DNA from: Pseudomonas chlororaphis subsp. aurantiaca
GTDB taxonomy: Bacteria; Pseudomonadota; Gammaproteobacteria; Pseudomonadales; Pseudomonadaceae
Reading direction: 5' to 3'
Length of the DNA: 64,000 nucleotides
NCBI RefSeq assembly: GCF_013466605.1
Contig: NZ_CP059162.1
Location: 1,054,001 to 1,118,000, forward strand
The notes below the pieces were generated by a model. It saw only the letters and a program-made list of their open reading frames with translations. It was not told the DNA's origin and made no database searches. Shown here piece by piece: positions 55,109 to 63,032 of the stretch. How positions within the stretch are numbered: position 1 is the first letter of the stretch; every line of letters starts with the position of its first letter. Both the position numbers and the translations under genes were made by a program.

Positions 55109-55593
55109 AGGGCGAAATAGCAGCGCAGGGCTGCCTTGTGCAGGTGGCGCTTGACCGTGGCGATGGAGATCCCCAGTTCGCGGGCGATCTCGCCGTGTTT
55201 CAGGCCATCGACCTGGGCCAGCAGGAACGCGCGTTTCACCAGGCGCGGCAAACCGTCGAGCAATTGGTCCAGCTCCAGCAGGGTCTGCAGGATGATCGCC
55301 TTGTCCTCCTCGGATGGCGCCAGCAGTTCCGGCATCTGCGCCAGCGTCTCGAGGTAGGCCCGTTCCAGGTCCTGGCGCCGGTAATGGTTGCACAGCACCC
55401 GCTTGGCGATGGTGGTGAGGAACGCCCGTGGCTCGACGATCGATGGCGTTTCCCGGGCGCTGAGCACCCGCATGAAGGTGTCCTGGGCCAGGTCGGCGGC
55501 GCTGTCGGGGCAGCCGAGCCGACGCCGCAACCAGCCGTTCAGCCAGCTGTGATGGGCGTGATAGAGGACTTCGACGGTAGAGGAGTGAGCCAA
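55105..55593 (-). CDS. fecI: ECF sigma factor FecI
   Basis: 162 residues from a TTG at 55593 (GGAG eight bases upstream). I chose it because family members begin just before the STVEVLYHAHHSWLNGWL stretch; the ATG at 55668 would add residues that include the likely promoter. Sigma region 2 is ADLAQDTFMRVLSARE, region 4 is GLKHGEIARELGISIATVKRHLHKA. Transcribes fecA on signal. The Fur-like site upstream suggests iron repression. Confidence 0.88.
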   Translation of the reverse strand: MAHSSTVEVLYHAHHSWLNGWLRRRLGCPDSAADLAQDTFMRVLSARETPSIVEPRAFLTTIAKRVLCNHYRRQDLERAYLETLAQMPELLAPSEEDKAIILQTLLELDQLLDGLPRLVKRAFLLAQVDGLKHGEIARELGISIATVKRHLHKAALRCYFAL

Positions 55594-55625
55594 GCCGAAC
55601 GCTCCGGCAGCATGAAAATGCTTAA

Positions 55626-55644
55626 GATAACAAGAATTGTTCGC
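55626..55644 (-). promoter_or_regulatory. Possible Fur box of fecI
   Basis: GATAACAAGAATTGTTCGC, with AACAA-gaa-TTGTT symmetry, 32 bases upstream of the TTG start. Partial match to the Fur consensus only. Confidence 0.4.
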
Positions 55645-55727
55645 AATTGTAGTGGCCTGACATGGCATTCGGCAATCAACCCGGACCGGCGGAAGATCCC
55701 GTGACTGATCGGTGTTTTTTTGCGCAT

Positions 55728-55749
55728 GAGAATATTTATCATTAATATT
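55728..55749 (+). promoter_or_regulatory. Probable Fur box upstream of the DUF3649-PepSY operon
   Basis: GAGAATATTTATCATTAAT resembles GATAATGATAATCATTATC (about 13 of 19 by eye) and contains AATATT inverted arms. It lies 66 bases before the start at 55815. Confidence 0.55.
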
Positions 55750-55814
55750 GCGCCGACTTGAGTTCGGGTGGGGGAATTCCCTGCGCCGGGCGGTCCTGGT
55801 TTCAAGGTCGAAAC

Positions 55815-56120
55815 ATGAAAAGCAAAGTTGCCACGATCCCCTCTTCCTACCGTCTGGCCGTGATGTCGCGGGTGCTGGCTGCGGTATTCGGCGGTTACCT
55901 GCTGGCGGCGTTGTCCAGCGTCTGCATGACCCTACTGCTCCCCGTCTCCCGCGCCGATGCGGTGGTCAGCGGCATGATGACTTCCTTCCTGTTCTATCTG
56001 GTGGCGGTGCTCTGGTGCTTTGCCTGTCGCACGGCCTGGCAGGCCTGGCTCGGTTTGCTGCTGCCGGCGCTGGTGTTGGCGGCGATTTCTGCGTGGGCGC
56101 ACTGGATGAATCTTTCATGA
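55815..56120 (+). CDS. DUF3649 small membrane protein
   Basis: 101 residues from ATG 55815 (AAGGTCGAAAC upstream). Three hydrophobic segments. SSYRLAVMSRVLAAVFGGYLLAALSSVCMTLLLPVSRADAV is the DUF3649 pattern, often labelled iron uptake protein because of its gene context. The stop overlaps the next start (ATGA), so it is co-translated with the PepSY protein. Confidence 0.85.
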   Translation: MKSKVATIPSSYRLAVMSRVLAAVFGGYLLAALSSVCMTLLLPVSRADAVVSGMMTSFLFYLVAVLWCFACRTAWQAWLGLLLPALVLAAISAWAHWMNLS

Positions 56121-57691
56121 AGGAGGGACTTCGTCAGTCCATGGCCTGGCTGCACACCTGGGCCGGGTTGGTATTCGGCTGGCTGCTGCTGGCGATTTTC
56201 CTGACCGGCACCCTGGCCTACTTCAAGGACGAAATCAGCCACTGGATGCAGCCCGAAGTGCCGTCGCGCTCGGTCAGCAACGAAACCAGCCTGATCCTCG
56301 CCCAGAGTTATCTGCAACAGCACGCCCAGGGCGCCTCGCGCTGGTTCATCAATCTGCCTGATGCCCGTGAGCCGGGGCTGTCGGTGATGTGGCAGTTCCC
56401 GGGCAAGCCCGGCGAGCGCGGCGCCTTCACCCAGAAACTGCTGGACCCGGCCACCGGCGCCGAGCTGCAGGCCCGCGATACCCGCGGCGGCGAGTTCTTC
56501 TACCGCTTCCATTTCCAGTTGCAGGTGCCTCATCCGTGGGGCCGCTGGCTGTCCACCGCGGCGGCCATGCTGATGTTCGTCGCCTTGATCAGCGGCATCA
56601 TCACCCACAAGAAAATCTTCAAGGACTTCTTCACCTTCCGCCCCCGCAAGGGCCAGCGCTCCTGGCTCGACGGGCACAACGCGGTGGGCGTGCTGGTGCT
56701 GCCGTTCCACCTGATGATCACCTACAGCAGCCTGGTGATCTTCATGTCGATGGTCATGCCGGCGAGCATCCTGGCCACCTACGGCAACGACACCCGGGCG
56801 TATTTCAACGAGGTGTTCCCCGCCAGCAAAACCGCCCCGGCCGCTGGCAAGCCGGCGCACCTGGTACAACTCGAACCGCTGCTGGAGCAGGCCCGCGAAC
56901 AGTGGCCGGGCGGCCGCGTGGGGCGCATCACGGTGAACAATCCGGGGGACGCCAATGCCTCGGTGAATGTCCTGCGTCATGGTGGCGACCAGGTGGTCCG
57001 CGACTTTGGCAACGTGCTCACGTTCGACGGGGTCAGCGGCAAGCTGTTGCAGGTGTCGCCGCCGCAGTCGACGGCCCTGGCCATCAACGGCAGTTTTTAC
57101 GGGCTGCACATGGGCCTCTTCGCCGGGCCGCTGCTGCGCTGGCTGTACTTTATCTGCGGCCTGGCCGCCACCGCGATGATCGGCACCGGGCTGGTGATCT
57201 GGCTGGGCAAGCGCCAGCTCAAGCATGCCAAGAGTGGAGTGACACCCTTCGAACTGCGCCTGGTGGAAGTGCTGAACATCGCCAGCATGTCCGGCCTGGT
57301 GCTGGCCGTCGCCGCCTTCTTCTGGGCCAATCGCCTGTTGCCGGTGAGCCTTGCCGGGCGGGCGGACTGGGAAGTGAACAGCTTCTTTATCGTCTGGGGC
57401 CTGAGCCTGCTGCACGCCGCGCTGCGTCGCGGGCGCAAGGCCTGGGTCGAGCAGTTGGGCCTGGCGGCGCTGCTGCTGGCCAGCGTGCCGTTGCTGGATG
57501 CGTTGACGATGCCCGATGTGCTGGATGGTTTCCTGGTGCACGGCGACTGGGTCCGCGCCGGCTTCGACCTGACCTGCCTGGCGGCGGGGCTGTTCCTGGC
57601 CTGGGGGGCCTGGAAGATGTCGCGTCCTGTCGCCCAGCCTGCCGTTGCCGCTCGCTCGCGACGGGCCGCCCTTGAAACCGAGGTGAACTGA
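56117..57691 (+). CDS. PepSY-associated membrane protein (putative ferric-siderophore reductase)
   Basis: 524 residues from ATG 56117. Typical layout: first membrane helix (WLHTWAGLVFGWLLLAIFLTGTLAYFKDEI), a periplasmic PepSY region, a second helix (LSTAAAMLMFVALISGIITHKKIF), DGHNAVGVLVLPFHLMITYSSL with conserved His residues, another PepSY region, then four helices at the end. The family includes FpvG of P. aeruginosa, which releases iron from pyoverdine by reduction; intramembrane His residues may bind haem. One base separates it from the DUF3325 gene. Confidence 0.88.
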   Translation: MKEGLRQSMAWLHTWAGLVFGWLLLAIFLTGTLAYFKDEISHWMQPEVPSRSVSNETSLILAQSYLQQHAQGASRWFINLPDAREPGLSVMWQFPGKPGERGAFTQKLLDPATGAELQARDTRGGEFFYRFHFQLQVPHPWGRWLSTAAAMLMFVALISGIITHKKIFKDFFTFRPRKGQRSWLDGHNAVGVLVLPFHLMITYSSLVIFMSMVMPASILATYGNDTRAYFNEVFPASKTAPAAGKPAHLVQLEPLLEQAREQWPGGRVGRITVNNPGDANASVNVLRHGGDQVVRDFGNVLTFDGVSGKLLQVSPPQSTALAINGSFYGLHMGLFAGPLLRWLYFICGLAATAMIGTGLVIWLGKRQLKHAKSGVTPFELRLVEVLNIASMSGLVLAVAAFFWANRLLPVSLAGRADWEVNSFFIVWGLSLLHAALRRGRKAWVEQLGLAALLLASVPLLDALTMPDVLDGFLVHGDWVRAGFDLTCLAAGLFLAWGAWKMSRPVAQPAVAARSRRAALETEVN

Positions 57692-58015
57692 ATGCTCCTG
57701 GCGCTGCTGCTGTGTTACCCCGGTTTTGCCGGCTTGTGCCTGTCGATGGACCGTCATCATGCCGAACTCCTGGGCTACAAACCCACGACCCGTCGCCGCT
57801 CTGGCTTGCGCATTGGCGGCTGGCTGCTGCTGGGTGGCTCGTTGTGGGCGGCGATCGCGGCGGCCGGCTGGGGGCTGGGCCTGGTGCAATGGTGCGCGGC
57901 CTTGATGCTCAGCGCCTTGTCGCTGGTGCTGTTGCTGCCGTATCAACCGCGCCTGGCGTTGCTGGCGGCCGGGCTGGGGCTGCTGGTCAGCCCACTGGCC
58001 GCGCTGGCGCAATGA
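57692..58015 (+). CDS. DUF3325 small membrane protein
   Basis: 107 residues, three or four hydrophobic segments (about 2-17, 44-63, 68-83, 87-105). LCLSMDRHHAELLG is the DUF3325 mark. Found together with DUF3649 and PepSY proteins in iron uptake loci. Third gene of the operon; function unknown, perhaps a helper subunit of the reductase. Confidence 0.83.
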   Translation: MLLALLLCYPGFAGLCLSMDRHHAELLGYKPTTRRRSGLRIGGWLLLGGSLWAAIAAAGWGLGLVQWCAALMLSALSLVLLLPYQPRLALLAAGLGLLVSPLAALAQ

Positions 58016-58157
58016 GCGCTCTGCAGAGCCCGGCCTGAGGGGGCCGGCTCGATTGTTCGTTGACACAAGCCCCTCGCCAATCGTTATCTGGGCGCCCGTC
58101 GCAGCGGCTGCAGGGTTGTCGGCGCAGGTTCGAGGTCATCAAGGAAATACGTTTTTC

Positions 58158-59606
58158 ATGGGTTCAACACATCGTTTCTACACTCGCGGGCTGGGGTTGT
58201 TCCTGGCCCTGTCACTGGCGGCTTGCGCCAGCCATCCCGGCGCTCGCTACGCGGCCAACCTGGATCAGGTCCTGGCCGACCCGGCGCTCCAGGGCGCCAC
58301 GGTGTCGTTGACGGTGCGCGATGCCGAGAGCGGCGCGGCCTTGTATCAGCACAACCCCGACAGCCGCCTGATCCCGGCTTCGAGCCTCAAGCTGCTGACC
58401 ACCGCCACCGCGCTGGACGTCCTCGGCCCCGACTACCGTTTCGCCACCGAGGTGCTGGGCGACGGCGCGCAGCAGGGCCAGCGCCTGCAGGGCAATCTCT
58501 ATCTGCGCGGTTCCGGCGATCCGAGCATGCAGGTCGCGGACTACCGGGAGCTGGCAGCGGCGGTGGCACGCACCGGCATTCGTCAGGTCGCGGGCGACCT
58601 GGTGCTCGACGACACCGCCTTCGATGACCAGCGGCTCGGCGTCGACTGGGCCAGCGACGATGAAAGCCTGTATTACGCGGCGCAGATTTCCGCCCTCAAT
58701 ATTTCCCCCAACGACGACTTCGATGCCGGCAGCGTGCTGGTGTCGGTCACGGCGCCGACGATGCCGGGAGCACCGCTGGCAGTGCGCGTCAGCCCGGAAA
58801 ACCGGTTGATGAGCCTGCGCAATCAGGGGCGGGTCGGAACGACGGACAGCCTGCAGGTCGGCCGTGAGCATGGCAGCAACCTGCTGCTGGTCAGCGGCGC
58901 CTTGCCGCCGGGGCAGTCGCGGCGCAATTGGGTCAGTGTGTGGGAGCCGACCCGCCTGGTGGCGGATGTGTTCCAACAAGTGCTGGCCGAGCAGGGCGTG
59001 ACGGTGCAGGGCCAGGTGCGCATCGGCCAGCCCACGGCGCCCGCCGCCCGGGTGCTGGCCAGCCACTCGTCGATGCCGCTGGCGGGCTTGATCACGCCGC
59101 TGCTCAAGCTGTCGAACAACAACATGTCGGAAGTGCTGCTCAAGGCCATGGGCCGCAAGACCGCCAATGCCGGCACCGCCGCTGCCGGGGTGGCGGCCAT
59201 CGAGGGCTTCCTGCGGCGCCAGGGCCTGAGCCCGCAAGGGCTGGTGCAGGTGGACGGCTCGGGGCTATCGCGGCGCAACCAGATTTCCAGCCAGAGCCTC
59301 AGCGACCTGTTGCTGGTGGCGCGCAAGCAGCCCTGGTTCGCCACCTGGTACGCAGCGCTGCCGGTGGCCGGCGATGCCCAGCGCATGACCGGCGGTACCC
59401 TGCGTTATCGCCTGCAAGGCACCGCGGCTGTGGATAACCTGCATGCCAAGACCGGCTCGATGCAGGGCGTGTCGTCGCTGTCCGGGTATCTGCGCGCGGC
59501 CGATGGCCGTCGGCTGGTGCTGGTGATGCTGTCGAACAACTACCGGGCCGACGGCGCGCCCATCAAGGCCCTGGAAGACCGGGTGACGCAGGCGCTGTTG
59601 CAATAA
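58158..59606 (+). CDS. dacB: D-alanyl-D-alanine carboxypeptidase/endopeptidase (PBP4 family lipoprotein)
   Basis: 482 residues from ATG 58158; an earlier in-frame start at 58053 is not credible as it lacks a signal. Lipobox LAAC at 20-23 marks a lipoprotein. Penicillin-binding motifs: SSLK (S75-x-x-K78), LSNNNMSEVLLK (SxN) and HAKTGSMQG (KTG). Large insertion between SxxK and SxN as in S13 peptidases. Trims peptidoglycan side chains or crosslinks in the periplasm. Confidence 0.9.
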   Translation: MGSTHRFYTRGLGLFLALSLAACASHPGARYAANLDQVLADPALQGATVSLTVRDAESGAALYQHNPDSRLIPASSLKLLTTATALDVLGPDYRFATEVLGDGAQQGQRLQGNLYLRGSGDPSMQVADYRELAAAVARTGIRQVAGDLVLDDTAFDDQRLGVDWASDDESLYYAAQISALNISPNDDFDAGSVLVSVTAPTMPGAPLAVRVSPENRLMSLRNQGRVGTTDSLQVGREHGSNLLLVSGALPPGQSRRNWVSVWEPTRLVADVFQQVLAEQGVTVQGQVRIGQPTAPAARVLASHSSMPLAGLITPLLKLSNNNMSEVLLKAMGRKTANAGTAAAGVAAIEGFLRRQGLSPQGLVQVDGSGLSRRNQISSQSLSDLLLVARKQPWFATWYAALPVAGDAQRMTGGTLRYRLQGTAAVDNLHAKTGSMQGVSSLSGYLRAADGRRLVLVMLSNNYRADGAPIKALEDRVTQALLQ

Positions 59607-59638
59607 GGCTGGGGATCGGGTTTGCCTGACACATTGCT

Positions 59639-59720
59639 ATCACGGGCAAGCCTCGCTCTTACTGAAAACCCGGCCATCTTCTGTAGGAGCGAGCGGGCGG
59701 CGATCCGACTTGCCCGCGAT
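59639..59720. repeat. Paired REP-like repeat, family A
   Basis: CACGGGCAAGCCTCGCTCTTAC (about 59641-59662) and GTAGGAGCGAGCGGGCGG...CTTGCCCGCGAT (59683-59720), facing each other between dacB and the convergent araC-type gene. Confidence 0.88.
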
Positions 59721-59751
59721 GAAGGCGACGCGCTGTAGCTGACGGCCGTGC

Positions 59752-60636
59752 TCAGCCAAGAAATGCCTGGCGATATTCCCCGGGCGTGCCGCCCAGGGCC
59801 TGGCGAAAGCGATTGGTGAAGTGGCTGGCGCTGGCGAAGCCGCAGGCCAGGGCGATCTCGCCCAGGGGCAGGCGGGTGCTGCGCAGCAGGTCGCGAGCGT
59901 GTTTCAGGCGTCGCGCCAGCAGGTATTGGTGGGGCGGCAGGCCGAAGCTTGCGCGGAACATCCGCGCGAAGTGGTATTCCGACAAGGCGCAGCGCGCGGC
60001 CAGCTGCCCGAGGCTGAGCGGTTCGGCCAGTTGGCTGTCGATGTATTCCACCAGTTGCCGGCGCTGGTGCGCCGCCAGCCCGCCCTTGAGGCGCAAGCCC
60101 TGGCGTTGGCCGACCTGGGTCAGCAGGGCATGGCTGAGCATCTCGTGGGCCAGGCTGCTGGTCAGCAGGCGCTCGCCGGGTTCGTCCCAGTTCATCCGGA
60201 TCAGTTGCCGAAAACGTTGGGCCTGCTGCGGATCGTCGAGGAAGGTGGTTTCCTGCAATTGCAGTTCGCGGGGTTCGCGGTCCAGCAGGGTCACGCAGCC
60301 CAGGGCAAATTGTTCCGGGCTGAAATACAGGTGGGCCAGGCGGATCTCGCCGTTGATCACCCAGGCCGAACGGTGCTCGGCGGGCAGGATGCACAGCTTG
60401 TCCGGGCCGCCCTTGGTCCCCGGCTGGCCACGGCGAAAGGTCCCGGTGCCGCCGGCGATGTAGCACGACAGGGTGTGATGGCTCGGCGCTTCGTAGTCCT
60501 GGGCGTCGTGATGGTTGCTCCACAAGGCCGCGGCCAGGCCGTCACCGAGCTCGGCGCTGTGCTCCAGGCGAGCATTGGGCGAGCGGTTCAGGGCTTGAAA
60601 GACTTGCAGGGTTTCCAGTGCGGGCATGGCGGTCAT
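59752..60636 (-). CDS. AraC-family transcriptional regulator
   Basis: 294 residues. N-terminal cupin-like effector domain (SHHTLSCYIAGGTGTFRRG, KLCILPAEHRSAWVINGEIRLAHLYF) and C-terminal double helix-turn-helix (EPLSLGQLAARCALSEYHFARMFRASFGLPPHQYLLARRLKHARDLL..., IALACGFASASHFTNRFRQALGGTPGEYRQ). Divergent from an EamA transporter gene across 151 bases, so a likely regulator of it. Inducer unknown. Confidence 0.9.
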   Translation of the reverse strand: MTAMPALETLQVFQALNRSPNARLEHSAELGDGLAAALWSNHHDAQDYEAPSHHTLSCYIAGGTGTFRRGQPGTKGGPDKLCILPAEHRSAWVINGEIRLAHLYFSPEQFALGCVTLLDREPRELQLQETTFLDDPQQAQRFRQLIRMNWDEPGERLLTSSLAHEMLSHALLTQVGQRQGLRLKGGLAAHQRRQLVEYIDSQLAEPLSLGQLAARCALSEYHFARMFRASFGLPPHQYLLARRLKHARDLLRSTRLPLGEIALACGFASASHFTNRFRQALGGTPGEYRQAFLG

Positions 60637-60787
60637 GTCTGAAATTGAACGGCGTTCCGTAGCCGCTGCATCCTACTCCGTAGGCCGCGCGCTGCCAGCC
60701 CGGCAACCGACAAAAGCGCAAGTTTATGCAAGCGCCCCGGCACGCAATGGCCTGAGACTGGGTTGCCCTGCACAGGAGTCCCACGCC

Positions 60788-61687
60788 ATGAACCTCTCGC
60801 TTTATCTGCTCACCGTCCTGATCTGGGGCACCACCTGGATCGCCCTCAAGCTGCAGCTGGGGGTGGTGGCGATTCCGGTGTCCATCGTCTATCGCTTCGC
60901 CCTGGCGGCCCTGGTGCTGTTCGTCATGCTGCTGCTCAGCCGCAAGCTGCAGGTGATGAACCGGCGCGGGCACCTGATCTGCCTGGCCCAGGGGCTGTGC
61001 CTGTTCTGTATCAACTTTATGTGTTTCCTGCACGCCAGCCAATGGATTCCCAGTGGCCTGGTGGCGGTGGTGTTTTCCACGGCGACCCTGTGGAACGCCC
61101 TGAATGCCCGGGTGTTCTTCGCCCAGAAGATCGCCCGCAACGTACTGCTGGGCGGGGCGCTGGGGCTGCTGGGGCTGGGCCTGCTGTTCTGGCCAGAACT
61201 GGCCGGTCATAGCGCCAGCCCGCAAACCCTGCTCGGCCTGGGGTTGGCGTTGTTGGGGACCCTGTGTTTCTCGGCGGGCAACATGCTGTCCAGCCTGCAA
61301 CAGAAAGCCGGCCTCAAGCCCCTGACCACCAACGCCTGGGGCATGGCCTATGGCGCGGCGATGCTGGCGGCTTATTGCCTGGTCAAGGGCATCCCTTTCG
61401 ACATGGAGTGGAACGCGCGCTACCTCGGCTCCTTGCTGTATCTGGTGATCCCGGGTTCGGTGATCGGCTTCACCGCCTACCTGACCCTGGTCGGCCGCAT
61501 GGGCCCGGAGCGGGCGGCCTACTGCACCGTGCTGTTCCCGGTGGTAGCGCTGAATGTCTCGGCCTTCGCCGAAGGTTACCAATGGACCGCCCCGGCGCTG
61601 GCCGGGCTAGTCCTGGTGATGCTGGGCAACGTGCTGGTGTTCCGCAAGCCCAAGCCGCTGGCCGTCCGCGATCCCCGGCTCGCCTGA
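60788..61687 (+). CDS. EamA/DMT superfamily transporter
   Basis: 299 residues from ATG 60788 (CAGGAGTCCC upstream). Ten membrane segments in two EamA repeats. LTVLIWGTTWIALKLQLG is the opening motif. Proteins of this family usually export amino acids or other small metabolites; the substrate cannot be read from sequence. Monocistronic, beside its likely AraC regulator. Confidence 0.9.
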   Translation: MNLSLYLLTVLIWGTTWIALKLQLGVVAIPVSIVYRFALAALVLFVMLLLSRKLQVMNRRGHLICLAQGLCLFCINFMCFLHASQWIPSGLVAVVFSTATLWNALNARVFFAQKIARNVLLGGALGLLGLGLLFWPELAGHSASPQTLLGLGLALLGTLCFSAGNMLSSLQQKAGLKPLTTNAWGMAYGAAMLAAYCLVKGIPFDMEWNARYLGSLLYLVIPGSVIGFTAYLTLVGRMGPERAAYCTVLFPVVALNVSAFAEGYQWTAPALAGLVLVMLGNVLVFRKPKPLAVRDPRLA

Positions 61688-61722
61688 TGGGTAGCGCGGC
61701 GGCTGCAGGGTTTGCCGCGCTT

Positions 61723-61816
61723 CTGTAGGAGCGAGGCTTGCTCGCGATAGCAGTGCCTCAGGTACACCGTGTCGTGCCTATCGCGGGCAATCGAGCGTCG
61801 ACCGGCCGCTCCTACA
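61723..61816. repeat. Paired REP-like repeat, family A (altered core)
   Basis: TGTAGGAGCGAGGCTTGCTCGCGAT at the left and ATCGCGGGCAATCGAGCG...CGCTCCTACA at the right. The right copy has a different inner sequence. Confidence 0.75.
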
Positions 61817-61837
61817 GAAGACGGCTGCTGGCAGGTT

Positions 61838-62812
61838 TCAGCCCTTCCACACCTGCGGGTTGACCAGGTCCTGCGGGCGTTCGCCGAGCAGGGCGCTGCG
61901 CAGGTTGGCCAGGGCACGGTTGGCCATGGCGTCGCGGGTTTCATGGGTGGCCGAGCCGATGTGCGGCAGGGTCACGGCGTTTTTCAGTTGGAACAGCGGC
62001 GACTCGGCCAGCGGTTCCTTCTCGTAGACGTCCAGGCCGGCACCGCGAATCGTACCGTTCTGCAGGGCCTCGATCAGCGCCGGCTCATCCACCACCGGAC
62101 CGCGGGAGATGTTCACCAGGATCGCGCTCGGCTTCATCAGCGCCAGTTCGCGGTGGCTGATCAGGTGCCTGGTCTTTTCGCTCAACGGCACCACCAGGCA
62201 GACGAAATCCGCTTCGGCCAGCAACTGCTCGAGGCTACGGAACTGCGCGCCCAGCTCCTGTTCCAGCGCGGTCTTGCGGCTGTTGCCGCTGTAGATCACC
62301 GGCATGTTGAAGCCCAGGCGACCGCGTCGGGCGATGGCCGCGCCGATATTGCCCATGCCGACGATGCCCAGGGTCTTGCCATGCACATCGCAACCGAACA
62401 GCGGCGCGCCGACGCTGGCCTGCCATTGCCCGGCCTTGGTCCAGGCGTCCAGTTCGGCGACGCGCCGGGCACTGCTCATCAGCAGGGCGAAGGCCAGGTC
62501 GGCGGTGCTTTCGGTGAGCACGTCCGGGGTGTTGGTGAGCATGATCCCGCGTTCGTTGAAGTAGGCCAGGTCATAGTTGTCGTAACCCACCGAGACACTG
62601 GAGACCACTTCCAGCTGGCTGGCGTTTTCCAGCTGCGCGCGGCCCAGCTTGCGACCGACGCCGATCAGGCCGTGGGCGTGGGGCAGGGCTTCGTTGAATT
62701 GCGCGCCGATATCGCCCAGCTTGGGGTTGGGCACTATCACCTCGAAGTCCTGGCGCAGGCGCTCGATCATGTCCGGAGTGATGCGGCTGAAGGCAAGTAC
62801 GGTCTTTTTCAT
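61838..62812 (-). CDS. D-2-hydroxyacid dehydrogenase (GhrB / 2-ketogluconate reductase group)
   Basis: 324 residues from ATG 62812 (MKKTVLAFSR). NAD(P) fold GKTLGIVGMGNIGAAIARR at about 147-165; catalytic Arg in VNISRGPVVDE, Glu in LDVYEKEPL and His in LPHIGSATHET. Resembles glyoxylate/hydroxypyruvate reductase B and the Pseudomonas 2-ketogluconate reductase; no kgu genes are adjacent, so glyoxylate or hydroxypyruvate is as likely a substrate. Same strand as, and downstream of, the cut LysR gene. Confidence 0.9.
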   Translation of the reverse strand: MKKTVLAFSRITPDMIERLRQDFEVIVPNPKLGDIGAQFNEALPHAHGLIGVGRKLGRAQLENASQLEVVSSVSVGYDNYDLAYFNERGIMLTNTPDVLTESTADLAFALLMSSARRVAELDAWTKAGQWQASVGAPLFGCDVHGKTLGIVGMGNIGAAIARRGRLGFNMPVIYSGNSRKTALEQELGAQFRSLEQLLAEADFVCLVVPLSEKTRHLISHRELALMKPSAILVNISRGPVVDEPALIEALQNGTIRGAGLDVYEKEPLAESPLFQLKNAVTLPHIGSATHETRDAMANRALANLRSALLGERPQDLVNPQVWKG

Positions 62813-62875
62813 CGCGGGAAAGCTCGTCAGGCGGAGGAGAATGCCAAGCAAGCTAACATTCCCCACGGGCTTTTT

Positions 62876-62993
62876 GTAGCGGCTGCGGCAGGCTGTGAGG
62901 GCAAGAAGGTTCTGCGACTGTAACCGCTGCCGAAGGCTGCGATCGGCTCCGCAGGAGACGTGCTCTTGGGATCGCAGGGCGGCAGCGGCTACA
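62876..62993. repeat. Degenerate REP-like repeat cluster, family B
   Basis: GTAGCGGCTGCGGCAGGCTGTGAG, GTAACCGCTGCCGAAGGCTGCGATCG and GGCGGCAGCGGCTACAG: three related half units in the 220-base gap between the dehydrogenase and LysR genes. Confidence 0.75.
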
Positions 62994-63013
62994 GGGATGG
63001 GGGACGCATGACA

Positions 63014-63029
63014 AAGCCCCGAGGGGCTT
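63014..63029 (-). terminator. Short hairpin after the LysR gene
   Basis: AAGCCCC / GGGGCTT, read on the minus strand as a hairpin followed by TTTGT. Weak T tract; next to the stop codon at 63033. Confidence 0.5.
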
Positions 63030-63032
63030 GGC

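Noticed and set aside
55148..55393. Long N-terminal extension of fecR up to 55393
   Set aside because: The added residues are out-of-frame fecI sequence. The GTG that overlaps the fecI stop gives the standard FecR start.
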